Shown here one piece after another: positions 1 to 8,014 of a stretch of 64,000 nt of DNA; position 1 is the first letter of the stretch; each line of letters opens with the position of its first letter. The translations under genes were made by a program, and so were the position numbers. The stretch is from Streptomyces sp. WAC 01529 (GTDB lineage: Bacteria; Actinomycetota; Actinomycetes; Streptomycetales; Streptomycetaceae), in assembly GCF_003945545.1 (NCBI RefSeq), contig NZ_CP029617.1:7219001-7283000 (forward strand), in the 5' to 3' direction. Below the pieces are notes generated by a model. That model saw nothing but the letters and a program-made list of their open reading frames with translations, was not told where the DNA came from and did no database searches.

Positions 1-1159
1 GGTAGCCGGCCAGACCGAGGCCCGCCCCGCCGAGCGCAGCGCCGACGAACACGCCGAGGCTCTGGCCGGCGGCGTTCAGGCTCAGCGCCGAACCGCGCAG
101 CGAGGTCCCGCAGCGCCGCACGATGAGGCTGACCACGCACGCGGCGACGATCGCGTGGCTCGCCGCGTGCAGCGCGGTCATGGCCAGGGCGAGCGGCAGC
201 CAGTGCGTGAAGTAGAAGCCGACGACGGAGACGAGGGCGGCGGCCAGGCCGATGGCGAGCATCCGCTCCGTGCCGACGCGCGGCCGGGCGGAGTTGGTGA
301 GCCGGCCGGTGAGCAGATTGCTGACGAAGAACGACGCGCCGCTCAGCGTCCATACGAAGGCGAAGAGCCCGGCGTCGAGGTCGAACCGCTCCTCGTAGAA
401 CGCCGCGAGATACGACAGGTACCCCATGAACACGGCGGTGCGCAGGAACCCGATCAGGAGCAGCGGCACCACGCCGCGCACCGCGGCCAGCGCCTTGAAC
501 GAGGCGAGATAGCCGAGGCGTTGCCCGGCGGGAGCCTCACTCGCCGACGCCTGCTTCTCGCGCCGGGCCACGAAGACCACGGCGAGCAGCAGCGACACCA
601 CCGTCACGCCGTACAGGTCGCCCTGCCAGCCCCAGAACAGCGCGGGCAGCGCGATGACGGGCGCCGCGAGCATGGCGGTCATCGACTGGGTGGCCGTGAC
701 CAGGGTCGCCGCGCGTCCGGCTGCCTTGCCGGTGCCGAAGCGGTCGGCGGCCGCGGCGGTCAGCGCCGGGTTCAGCACGGACGTACTCGCGCCGACGAGC
801 AGGCAGAACACGGCGAGCAGGACGAAGTCGCCGCTGGCGCCGAGCGCCGCCGAGAGGCCGAGCGCGACGAGGGCGCCCGCCGCCGCCCACTCCTTGGGCA
901 CCCGGTCGATGAGCGGGGCGAGCGCGGTGCCCACCAGGAGGGCGGCGAGACCGCCGAGGCCGCGCAGGCCGCCCATCGCGGCGACGCCGCTGCCCGCCTC
1001 GTCGGCGATCGGCACGAGGTAGGTGCTGAAGACGGTGAAGGGGAGCAGGCCGACCGCGGAGGCGAGCAGGACCGGCCACAGGGTGCGGGCCATGCGCAGA
1101 TCGCCCGGTATCGGCTCCTCCGCGCTGTCTTTGGTGTCCTTGGTGGTGTCGACGCTCAC
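1..1159 (-). CDS. MFS transporter (partial, runs off left edge)
   Basis: About 386 residues are visible and the protein continues past base 1. It has the alternating hydrophobic segments of a major facilitator, with a short acidic cytosolic N-terminus before the first membrane helix and a conserved-looking loop (LIDRVPKEW) after helix 2. I chose the GTG at 1159 because it forms a GTGA overlap with the stop of the upstream gene and has GGAG seven bases before it. It is the last visible gene of the leftward operon that starts at 3018, so it probably exports the product of the two enzymes upstream. The export role and the Zn-responsive control are inferred from this operon position and the Zur box, not from the MFS sequence, which does not reveal its substrate. 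Confidence 0.85.
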   Translation of the reverse strand, partial: MSVDTTKDTKDSAEEPIPGDLRMARTLWPVLLASAVGLLPFTVFSTYLVPIADEAGSGVAAMGGLRGLGGLAALLVGTALAPLIDRVPKEWAAAGALVALGLSAALGASGDFVLLAVFCLLVGASTSVLNPALTAAAADRFGTGKAAGRAATLVTATQSMTAMLAAPVIALPALFWGWQGDLYGVTVVSLLLAVVFVARREKQASASEAPAGQRLGYLASFKALAAVRGVVPLLLIGFLRTAVFMGYLSYLAAFYEERFDLDAGLFAFVWTLSGASFFVSNLLTGRLTNSARPRVGTERMLAIGLAAALVSVVGFYFTHWLPLALAMTALHAASHAIVAACVVSLIVRRCGTSLRGSALSLNAAGQSLGVFVGAALGGAGLGLAGY

Positions 1160-1995
1160 GTGGCCGCTCCGTTCGGGGCGAGGGCGGCGCGGTAGCGGTA
1201 CATCGGTGTGGCGTCGGCGCTGAACTGGGAGAACGTGAAGGGCTCCGCGTTCAGCCCGGTGACGCCCGCGCCGAGGAAGGCACGGGCGACGGCGCTGCCG
1301 CTCTGGGCGTAGACGGTCAGCGGCACCCGGTGCTCCACGCAGTGCTGCAGGATCAGGTCGAAGGTGCCGTTGCTGAGCGTCATGCCGGTGGCGACGACCG
1401 CGTCGGCCTGGGCGAGGACTTCGGTCATGTCGTCGGTGACGGGGTCGCCCCAGGCGGTCGTGCGCAGGTTGAGGTCGCAGGGCAGGCAGACGCCGCCCCG
1501 CTCCTTTATCGCCGCGACCAGCGGATTGACCACGCCGATGAGGGCGACCTTGGCGCCGGGGGTGATGTCGAGCAGCCCCGCCACGGCGGCGTCACGGGCC
1601 TGGGCGCGGACCTCCGGGGTGCCGGTGGGCAGCATCACGCGCTCGGCGTCGTCGGCGTCGCGGTGCGGGCGCACCCGCGCCAGATAGGCGTCGAGGGCGG
1701 CGGTGCGCACCGGCGTCGACTCGTCGCGCAAGAGCTTGTCCAGGGAGTGGCCGGAGGCGTTCTCGCAGAACTGCGGGGCGAGTTCGCCCGCCTCGAAGGA
1801 GCAGGCGCCGAAGGAGTCGCCGACGCGGAGCAGCAAGTAGTGGTTGTGGTAGGTGACGTCGCCGCCGGCCAGCCGGGTGGTGTTGTAGAGCCAGAACGCG
1901 CTGGTGACGGTCAGTTCGGCGGGGTCGGGGCCGTGGGCGCCCGCCAGGACGGCCTCGGTCAGCTCCGCGACGGTGTGGGGTGTGGGGTGTGACAT
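1156..1995 (-). CDS. DUF364 (putative heavy-metal chelation) Rossmann-like protein
   Basis: The 279-aa product has the two-part layout of DUF4213/DUF364 proteins: an N-terminal half with a YHNHYLLLRVGDSFG stretch, and a C-terminal Rossmann-like half from about residue 145 (KVALIGVVNPLVAAIKERGG) with the strand-turn segment ADAVVATGMTLSNGTFD. Pfam names this family a putative heavy-metal chelation domain, but no reaction is established. The gene starts 30 bases after the PLP-enzyme gene and ends in a GTGA overlap with the MFS gene, so the three are one transcript. In this setting it may act late in assembly or handling of a small metal chelator. That is inference; the family assignment is fairly secure. 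Confidence 0.8.
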   Translation of the reverse strand: MSHPTPHTVAELTEAVLAGAHGPDPAELTVTSAFWLYNTTRLAGGDVTYHNHYLLLRVGDSFGACSFEAGELAPQFCENASGHSLDKLLRDESTPVRTAALDAYLARVRPHRDADDAERVMLPTGTPEVRAQARDAAVAGLLDITPGAKVALIGVVNPLVAAIKERGGVCLPCDLNLRTTAWGDPVTDDMTEVLAQADAVVATGMTLSNGTFDLILQHCVEHRVPLTVYAQSGSAVARAFLGAGVTGLNAEPFTFSQFSADATPMYRYRAALAPNGAAT

Positions 1996-2025
1996 GTGGG
2001 TTCTCTCTGGGATCGCGGGGGTGGT

Positions 2026-3018
2026 TCAGGAGGTGACGGGGGGCCAGGCCGTGGTGGACCAGGGGTGCTTCAGCTCGTCCAGCGAGGTGATCTCGTGCGG
2101 CTTCAACGTGTCGATGTCCAGGGCCTGTCGGTGCCGGGCGTAGGCGCTCTCGACGTAGCGGTGGCCGGTGTCGGCGGCGATGAACACGTACGTACGCGTG
2201 TCGTCCCGCCGCCGCTCCCACAGCGCGCTCAGGTACGAGGCGCCCGCCGAGAGCCCGGCGAAGATCCCGCTGGTGCGCAGCAGGCCGACCGCTCCGGAGA
2301 CGGCGCTGTCGAAGTTGACCCAGTGCACGCGGTCGTACAGCTCGTGCCGGACGTTCTGGAACACGATGGCGCTGCCGATCCCGGCGATGATCATGTCCGG
2401 GTCCGCGACGTGCTCGGAGCCGAAGGTGACGCTGCCGAAGGGCTGGACGCCGACGAGTGCGACGTCCCGCCCGGCCTCGCGCAGATACGTGCCGACGGCG
2501 CCGGTCGACGCGCCCGACCCCACGCCGCCGACCAGCGCGAGCGGACCCGCCGGAATGGCCTCGTCGATCTGCTCGGCCACCTCGCGGTAGCCGTGGTAGT
2601 GGATCGCGTCGTGGTACTGCCGCATCCAGTGGTACGAGGGGTTGGCGGCCAGGATCTCGGCGATGCGGCGCACCCTCAACTCCTGGTCGAGGCGGAGGTT
2701 CTTGGAGGGCGCGACCTGCTCCAGGGTGGCGCCGAGTATCTCCAGCTGGACCCGTGTCGAGCGGTCGACGGTCGTGGAGCCGACGATGTGGCACTTCATG
2801 CCGTAGCGGTGGCAGGCGAGGGCGAGGGCCTGGGCGTAGATGCCGCTGGAGCTGTCGATGAGGGTGTCGCCGGGCTTGACCGCTCCTGTTTCGAGGAGGT
2901 GGCGGACGGCTCCGAGGGCCGAGTAGATCTTCATGGTCTCGAAGCGGAGGCAGGCCAGATCCGGTTCGAGGGATATGAGATCGGGTTTCTTCACCGCTTC
3001 GGCGATATGTGCGTGCAT
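2026..3018 (-). CDS. Cysteine synthase/SbnA-like PLP-dependent enzyme
   Basis: This 330-aa protein is a fold-type II PLP enzyme of the cysteine synthase group. Lys30 (RFETMKIYSALG) sits where the Schiff-base lysine lies, SSSGIYAQALA (about 56-66) replaces the usual TSGNTG loop, GGVGSGASTGA (164-174) is the phosphate-binding glycine loop, and DTGHRY lies near the C-terminus. The changed substrate loop argues against a housekeeping O-acetylserine sulfhydrylase. SbnA of staphyloferrin B synthesis, from the same group, uses O-phospho-L-serine and glutamate. The gene leads a leftward operon with a DUF364 protein and an exporter, directly downstream of a Zur box. I infer a role in making a diaminopropionate-like precursor of a zinc chelator. 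The start has GGGGGT about five bases upstream. Confidence 0.8.
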   Translation of the reverse strand: MHAHIAEAVKKPDLISLEPDLACLRFETMKIYSALGAVRHLLETGAVKPGDTLIDSSSGIYAQALALACHRYGMKCHIVGSTTVDRSTRVQLEILGATLEQVAPSKNLRLDQELRVRRIAEILAANPSYHWMRQYHDAIHYHGYREVAEQIDEAIPAGPLALVGGVGSGASTGAVGTYLREAGRDVALVGVQPFGSVTFGSEHVADPDMIIAGIGSAIVFQNVRHELYDRVHWVNFDSAVSGAVGLLRTSGIFAGLSAGASYLSALWERRRDDTRTYVFIAADTGHRYVESAYARHRQALDIDTLKPHEITSLDELKHPWSTTAWPPVTS

Positions 3019-3101
3019 GACGAGGACCCCCCGTAGGGACGTGAGAGCAGGAGAGGCCGGGGGGCGAGCGGTCCCCGGGACGCCGAGAGCATCACACTAG
3101 A

Positions 3102-3116
3102 TGAAAATGATTGTCA
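3102..3116. promoter_or_regulatory. Zur box in divergent promoter region
   Basis: TGAAAATGATTGTCA is a 7-1-7 inverted repeat that differs at one position from the palindrome TGAAAATGATTTTCA known for Zur in Streptomyces. A perfect leftward -35 hexamer (TTGACA, bases 3117-3112) overlaps the box, so bound Zur should block the leftward operon that begins at 3018. The rightward kinase gene at 3193 may be controlled by the same site. An AT-rich block like this stands out in the surrounding sequence. Binding is predicted, not shown. Confidence 0.85.
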
Positions 3117-3192
3117 AGACCGAGTAAGCTCGGCACACTGGTTCCGGCGGGGTGCCGAGACGTGTGTGCCCCGCTGTGTCGAGAGGAGTCGC

Positions 3193-4191
3193 GTGAAGCT
3201 GTCCCAGGAGGCCGGAGCGAGGACCGGGGTGGGCACCGCCTTCGGTACCTTCGGTGAGCTGCTTCAGGGGGTGCTGCCGGACGAGGGCGGGGACTTCCTC
3301 GTGACGCTGCCGGTCGCCCGCTGGACCATGGCCACCTTCCGGCAGGGGTCCGACTCGGGGGGCCTTGAGGTCTGGCCACCGCACAAGAAGAAGGCGCTCC
3401 AACTTGCCCGGATGATCGTGGACTTGGCGCCGCGTGGGACGCGGTCGGCGGGCGGTGGGGTGCTCACCGTCAGCAGTGTGATCCCGGAGGGCAAGGGGCT
3501 CGCCAGCTCCTCGGCCGACCTGGTCGCCACCGCGCGGGCGGTCGGCCGGGCCCTCGGCATCGCCATGCCGCCCGCCCGGATCGAACGGCTCCTGGCCCGC
3601 ATCGAGCCCACCGACGGCGTCCTCTACCCCGCGATCGTCGCCTTCCACCACCGCAGCGTGCGGCTCCGCGCGGTCCTCGGGTCGCTGCCCGCGATGGCGG
3701 TGGTCGGCGTCGACGAGGGCGGCTCCGTCGACACGGTGGACTTCAACCGCATCCCGAAGCCGTTCACCGCCGCGGACCGGCGTGTCTACGCCGAGCTGCT
3801 CGCCCGCCTCTCCGACGCGGTGCGCGCCCGGGACCTCGCGGAGGTGGGCCGCGTCGCGACCCGCAGCGCCCTGATGAACCAACGCCTGCGCCACAAGCGC
3901 CTGTTGGAGCCGGTGCGGGCCATCTGCCGGGAGGTCGGCGGCCTCGGCGTCGCCGTGGGCCACAGCGGTACGACCCTGGGGATCCTCCTCGACGCCACCG
4001 ACCCCGCGTACACGCGCCGCGTGACGGCGGCGGCCCAGGCGTGCGGCGAGCTGGCGGGCGGCGTCTCGGTCTACCGGACGCTGAGCTTCCCCCACATGTC
4101 GTACGGCACGCCGGCCGGCCCCCCGCCGGGGCCCTCCTCGGAGGTGCCCGCCGTGCCCGGGGCCGTGACGGCGGGCGAGGGGGTGTCATGA
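3193..4191 (+). CDS. GHMP-family kinase, PduX (L-threonine kinase)-like
   Basis: The 332-aa product carries GTFGELLQG near the N-terminus, the signature of PduX-type GHMP kinases, and the ATP-binding loop PEGKGLASSSADL at about residue 98. PduX phosphorylates L-threonine; a related reaction on L-serine would yield O-phosphoserine. I chose GTG 3193 because GAGGAG lies six bases upstream; an in-frame GTG at 3166 lacks a ribosome site. It diverges from the SbnA-like gene across the Zur box and ends in an ATGA overlap with the upstream edge of the Fur/Zur frame. In staphyloferrin B synthesis a kinase (SbnI) supplies phosphoserine to SbnA, so this kinase may play the same part here. The family call is firm; the substrate is inferred. 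Confidence 0.82.
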   Translation: MKLSQEAGARTGVGTAFGTFGELLQGVLPDEGGDFLVTLPVARWTMATFRQGSDSGGLEVWPPHKKKALQLARMIVDLAPRGTRSAGGGVLTVSSVIPEGKGLASSSADLVATARAVGRALGIAMPPARIERLLARIEPTDGVLYPAIVAFHHRSVRLRAVLGSLPAMAVVGVDEGGSVDTVDFNRIPKPFTAADRRVYAELLARLSDAVRARDLAEVGRVATRSALMNQRLRHKRLLEPVRAICREVGGLGVAVGHSGTTLGILLDATDPAYTRRVTAAAQACGELAGGVSVYRTLSFPHMSYGTPAGPPPGPSSEVPAVPGAVTAGEGVS

Positions 4192-4229
4192 GGGGCGGGG
4201 CGAGCGGTGCCCGGCCAGGAGGTGCCGTG

Positions 4230-4661
4230 ATGGGTGGCGTACGGCGGACTCCGCAGCGTACCGCCGTGCTCGAAACCCTGGGCCGGTGCCGGGAGTTCGT
4301 CTCCGCGCAGGAGTTGCACGCCCTGCTCGCCGGGGGCGGCAGTGCCGTCGGGCTGACCACCGTCTACCGCGCGCTGCGGGCGCTCGACCGCGCCGGTCTC
4401 GTCGACGTCGTACGGGACGAGACCGGCGAGCGGCTCTATCTGCGGCGGCCCACCGACGAGCACCGGCACTACCTCATCTGCCGCCGCTGCGGCCGCAGCC
4501 AGCCGGTCGACGCGCGGGACGTCGAGGCCTGGGCGGAACGCCTCGGCGAGACGACCGGCTTCGCCGAGCTGGAGCACACCCTGGAACTCAGCGGAGTCTG
4601 CCGGCCGTGCCGCCGCCCTACTGCCGCCACGCCGAACGGCGCAGCAGACGCAGGCCGTTGA
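4230..4661 (+). CDS. Fur-family regulator, probable Zur
   Basis: The 143-aa protein has the Fur winged-helix domain (QRTAVLETLGRC, then LTTVYRALRALDRAGLVD as the recognition-helix region). It has two CXXC pairs, CRRC and CRPC, that form the structural zinc site, with an HRHY segment just before the first pair where Zur proteins usually carry a His run. I prefer ATG 4230 because AGGAGGTG lies five bases upstream; an in-frame ATG at 4188 overlaps the kinase stop and would add 14 residues. Its place beside a Zur box supports a zinc-sensing role, though a local paralogue of the main Zur is possible. Its 3' end overlaps the end of the convergent ATPase gene by 44 bases. Confidence 0.82.
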   Translation: MGGVRRTPQRTAVLETLGRCREFVSAQELHALLAGGGSAVGLTTVYRALRALDRAGLVDVVRDETGERLYLRRPTDEHRHYLICRRCGRSQPVDARDVEAWAERLGETTGFAELEHTLELSGVCRPCRRPTAATPNGAADAGR

Positions 4662-6567
4662 GCCCCACCAGGATCGTCGACCCCTCGTGGCCCGCGACAC
4701 CGAGGGGCAGCGGCAGATGCCCCGCCAGGTCCCAGACCACCAGGGCGCCGATGCACACCGAGGCGATGACCAAGTTCTGCTTGACCACGCGCCGGGCCCG
4801 CCGGGAGAGCGCCACGACCGCGGGTACGGTGGCGAGTTCGTCCCTGACCACCACCGCGTCGGCCGTCTCCAGCGTCAGATCGGAACCGGACCTGCCCATG
4901 GCGATGCCGCTGTGCGCGGCGGCGAGCGCGGGCGCGTCGTTCACGCCGTCGCCGACGACCAGGACCCGCTCTCCCCGCGCCTCCCACTCCCGTACGGCCG
5001 CCACCTTGTCCTGCGGGAGGAGCCCCGCCCGCACGTCCTCGATCCCCGTCTCCTCCGCGAGCCGCGCGGCGGCCTGCGGGGTGTCGCCGGTCAGCAACAC
5101 TGGGGTGGAACCGGTGAGTTGACGTAGTTCCGCGACGGCCTCGGCGGCTCCGGGGCGCGGCAGGTCGGTCAGGCGCAGCAGGGCCGAGGGGGTGCCGTCC
5201 ACCACGACGACGACGGTGGTCAGGGCGTCGTCGTCCGCCACTGCCTCGTGTGACTCGGCGTCCCCGAGGAGCCTGGCCGGGCTGCCCACCTGGACCACGC
5301 GGGCCCCGACGACCGCGCGGACCCCGCGCCCGGGAGCGGCGGCGAAGTCCCGCGCGCTCTCCAGCGCCAGCCCGCGCCCGCGGGCGGCGGCGACCACGGC
5401 ACGGGCGAGCGGATGCTCGCTGGGGTGCTCGGCCGCCGCGGCGAGGGCCAGCACCTCGTCCTCGGTGAGGTCCGTGCCCGGCAGCGTACGGATCTCCGTG
5501 ACGCGGGGCGCACCCTCGGTGAGCGTGCCCGTCTTGTCGAGGGCGACCTTGGTCACCGCACCGAGCCGCTCCATCACGACCGCCGACTTGACGAGCACGC
5601 CGTGCCGCCCGGCGTTGGCGATCGCCGAGAGGAGCGGCGGCATGGTGGCGAGCACCACCGCGCAGGGCGAGGCCACGATCATGAACGTCATCGCCCGCAG
5701 CAGCGTCTCGGTGAACGCGGCGCCGAACGCGAGAGGCACCCCGAAGAGCGCGAGGGTGGCCACCACCACGCCCACCGAGTACCGCTGCTCGACCTTCTCG
5801 ATGAACAGCTGCGTGGGCGCCTTGGTCTCGCTCGCCTCCTCGACCATCGCCACGATGCGGGCGATGACGGAGTCCGAGGGGTCACGGCCGACGCGCACGC
5901 GCAGCGCGCCCGTGCCGTTGAGCGTGCCCGCGAACACCTCGTCGCCCGTTTCCTTGGCCACCGGCAGCGGCTCACCGGTGATGGTGGCCTGGTCGACCTC
6001 GCTGCCGCCGTCGAGCACGGTGCCGTCGGCGGGCAGCCGCTCACCGGGCCGTACGAGGACGGTGTCGCCGATCCGCAGTGCCTCCGCCGCCACCCGCTCC
6101 TCACCGCCCTTCTCGGTGAGCCGCAGCGCCATCGCGGGGGCGAGGTCCAGCAGGCCGCGCACGGAGTCCGCCGTGCGCCGGGTCGCGAGCGCCTCCAGCG
6201 CGCCGGAGACCGCGAAGATCACGATGAGCAGGCCGCCGTCGAGGAACTGCCCGATCGCCGCGGCGCCGAGCGCCGCGACCACCATCAGCAGATCGACGTC
6301 CAGGCTCCGCTCCCGCAGCGCCTGGATCCCCGCGACGGCGGGCTCCCAGCCGCCCGCCGCGTAGCACAGGGCGTAGAGCGGGCCCCACGCCCAGGCGGGG
6401 GCCCCGGCGAGGTCGAGCGGGAAGGCGAGCAGGAACGCGGCCGTGGCCAGCGCGGCCCAGCGCACCTCGGGCAGGGCGAGGAGCCGGGTGCGGCGCGCCG
6501 GTGCGGGCGCGGCCGGGGTGGAGGCGGAGGCCGGGGTCGGCCGGTCGCCCACCAGAGCGGAAGACAT
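4618..6567 (-). CDS. nmtA: P1B-4-type metal-exporting ATPase (NmtA/CtpJ-like)
   Basis: The 649-aa protein has all P-type ATPase landmarks: TGEP in the actuator loop, the phosphorylation motif DKTGTLT, the SEHPLA motif of heavy-metal pumps, and GDGVNDAPAL. The membrane metal site is SPC (IVASPCAVVLAT) and the last helix has HEGSTILVGLNGLRLL. These two features mark the P1B-4 class, which exports Co, Ni or Fe in known members such as CtpJ/NmtA and CtpD. There is no N-terminal metal-binding domain, as usual for this class. I chose ATG 6567, with GAGG nine bases upstream, over an upstream in-frame ATG at 6627. It is transcribed away from the NmtR-like gene, with a palindromic operator in the gap, so metal-induced derepression is likely. 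Confidence 0.88.
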   Translation of the reverse strand: MSSALVGDRPTPASASTPAAPAPARRTRLLALPEVRWAALATAAFLLAFPLDLAGAPAWAWGPLYALCYAAGGWEPAVAGIQALRERSLDVDLLMVVAALGAAAIGQFLDGGLLIVIFAVSGALEALATRRTADSVRGLLDLAPAMALRLTEKGGEERVAAEALRIGDTVLVRPGERLPADGTVLDGGSEVDQATITGEPLPVAKETGDEVFAGTLNGTGALRVRVGRDPSDSVIARIVAMVEEASETKAPTQLFIEKVEQRYSVGVVVATLALFGVPLAFGAAFTETLLRAMTFMIVASPCAVVLATMPPLLSAIANAGRHGVLVKSAVVMERLGAVTKVALDKTGTLTEGAPRVTEIRTLPGTDLTEDEVLALAAAAEHPSEHPLARAVVAAARGRGLALESARDFAAAPGRGVRAVVGARVVQVGSPARLLGDAESHEAVADDDALTTVVVVVDGTPSALLRLTDLPRPGAAEAVAELRQLTGSTPVLLTGDTPQAAARLAEETGIEDVRAGLLPQDKVAAVREWEARGERVLVVGDGVNDAPALAAAHSGIAMGRSGSDLTLETADAVVVRDELATVPAVVALSRRARRVVKQNLVIASVCIGALVVWDLAGHLPLPLGVAGHEGSTILVGLNGLRLLRRSAWRQ

Positions 6568-6623
6568 CGGAGCACACCTCGTGGTCGGAGGATCCCAGGG
6601 GTCGGAGGAGCCACCATAACGGA

Positions 6624-6647
6624 ACACATGAAGAGGTCTTCAAGTGT
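6624..6647. promoter_or_regulatory. Palindromic ArsR/NmtR-type operator
   Basis: An interrupted 24-base inverted repeat, ACACATGAAGAG / GTCTTCAAGTGT, lies in the divergent gap between the ATPase and nmtR. The arms pair at 10 of 12 positions. Its TGAA...TTCA core resembles ArsR/SmtB-family operators. A -10-like TAGGAT at 6656-6661 would place the nmtR transcript start at or next to its ATG, so nmtR may be leaderless or nearly so. Confidence 0.7.
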
Positions 6648-6667
6648 ACGACGAGTAGGATTGCCGC

Positions 6668-7036
6668 ATGGGACACGGAGTCGACAGCAAAATCACCCCT
6701 GCGACGCACCTCGACGCGGACTCCGCCGCCACGATCGCCGCCACCCTCCAGGCGCTGGCCACCCCGTCCCGGCTGATGATCCTCACCAAGCTGCGCCAGG
6801 GCCCGTGCGGTGTCGGCGCGCTCGCCGAGGCGGTCGGCATGGAACAGTCCGCGGTCTCCCACCAGTTGCGCCTGCTGCGCGCCCTCGGCCTGGTCACCGG
6901 CTCGCGGCAGGGCCGCCGCATCGTCTACAGCCTCTACGACAACCACGTCGCCCAACTCCTGGACGAGGCCGTCTACCACATCGAGCATCTGCGCCTCGGC
7001 GCGCGCGACCTGCCCGCGCGGGACGTCCTCGACTGA
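6668..7036 (+). CDS. nmtR: NmtR-like Ni/Co-sensing ArsR-family repressor
   Basis: This 122-aa winged-helix protein (ATPSRLMILTKLRQGP; recognition helix MEQSAVSHQLRLL) matches mycobacterial NmtR closely. It begins MGHG, giving the Gly2-His3 N-terminal chelate of NmtR, and has the alpha-5 ligand set D91, H93, H104 and H107 in LYDNHVAQLLDEAVYHIEH. That set in NmtR binds Ni(II) and Co(II) and releases the operator of a P1B-4 ATPase, which is exactly the gene next door. AGGA at 6657-6660 could serve as ribosome site, although the inferred promoter suggests little or no leader. Confidence in the family and partner is high; the physiological metal still needs to be named by experiment. Confidence 0.9.
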   Translation: MGHGVDSKITPATHLDADSAATIAATLQALATPSRLMILTKLRQGPCGVGALAEAVGMEQSAVSHQLRLLRALGLVTGSRQGRRIVYSLYDNHVAQLLDEAVYHIEHLRLGARDLPARDVLD

Positions 7037-7081
7037 GCGGCGCCGCGAGGGCAGGGTGGTGCGGCGGGGGCCGAGGGATCG

Positions 7082-7843
7082 TCAGCGGTGTACGCCGACC
7101 CCGGAAAGTCCCGGCGCGAACCGGGGCCGCAGCACCAGATCCTCGTCGTACGCCCCGCCGTTCTCGTGGCGGAACGGCAGCGGCGGCGTGGCCTCCAGTG
7201 TGCGCAGACGCTCGCGCAGGGCCTCCGTGCTCCGGGCGTGCCCGGCTTCCGTGAGCCGGTCCGCGCCGTACACCGCGAACGGCGGGAGCGCGGCGATCCC
7301 GGTGTACCAGAAGGTGCCGTGCAGCAAGGGGAACAGCACCTCGTCCAGCTGCCCGTGGATGCCCCGTGGGCCGAAGCCGGACTCCCGGGCGCCGACCGAG
7401 GTGACGATCAGCGCGCGCTTCCCGGCGAGGCCGCCTTCGCCGTACCGCAGGGTGCGGCCGTCGGGCCCCTTGATGCCGAATCCGAAGCCCTGCACCAGTA
7501 CGCGGTCGAACCAGCCCTTGAGGATCGCGGGCGGCCCGAACCACCACAGCGGGAACTGGAAGACGAGCGTGTCCGCCCAAGTGATCTTCTCCTGCTCGCC
7601 GCGGATGTCCGCGCTCAACTCGCCTTCGTCATAGGCGCGTTCTTGTGCGGCACCGACGAAGAGGCGTTCGTCGGGCGAGGCGCCGAAGTCGTCGGCGTCC
7701 ACCACGGCCTTCCAGTTCATGGCGTACAGATCGGAGACGCGGTGCTCGTGTCCGAGCGCCTCCAGCGTGCGAAGCCCCTCGGCCATCAGGGAACCGGCCA
7801 GGGAGCGCTGTTCGGGGTGGGCGAAGATCCAGAGAACGTTCAT
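7082..7843 (-). CDS. NAD(P)H dehydrogenase (quinone)-like flavoprotein
   Basis: The 253-aa protein has the flavodoxin-like fold of the NQO1/MdaB/KefF group: MNVLWIFAHPEQRSLAGSL at the N-terminus for the first strand and FMN/FAD phosphate loop, VFQFPLWWFGPPAILKGWFDRV in the middle, and LIVTSVGARESGFGPRG as the glycine-rich cofactor loop. Such enzymes carry out two-electron reduction of quinones. I chose ATG 7843 because the conserved first strand begins right there. It lies downstream of, and on the same strand as, the P450 gene with a 171-base gap, so they need not be one transcript. Confidence 0.82.
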   Translation of the reverse strand: MNVLWIFAHPEQRSLAGSLMAEGLRTLEALGHEHRVSDLYAMNWKAVVDADDFGASPDERLFVGAAQERAYDEGELSADIRGEQEKITWADTLVFQFPLWWFGPPAILKGWFDRVLVQGFGFGIKGPDGRTLRYGEGGLAGKRALIVTSVGARESGFGPRGIHGQLDEVLFPLLHGTFWYTGIAALPPFAVYGADRLTEAGHARSTEALRERLRTLEATPPLPFRHENGGAYDEDLVLRPRFAPGLSGVGVHR

Positions 7844-8014
7844 GCCCCGATCCTGCGGGGCCCGTCCCGGCGGTCGCGAGTGGCCAGATGGACGCGGCCC
7901 GAAAGGATCTGGCCACGCGGAGAGGCGGCCCGCGCCGCCCTCCTCGACCCCGGCCGGACGGCGACGCTCCGGCCGCGTACCCCGCTGCTGCACCAGGACG
8001 AAGCCTGCTGCCTC

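Noticed and set aside
155..1195. Long open reading frames on the plus strand opposite the MFS gene
   Set aside because: The minus strand encodes a clear transporter with membrane helices; the plus frame is a charged low-complexity product of G+C bias.
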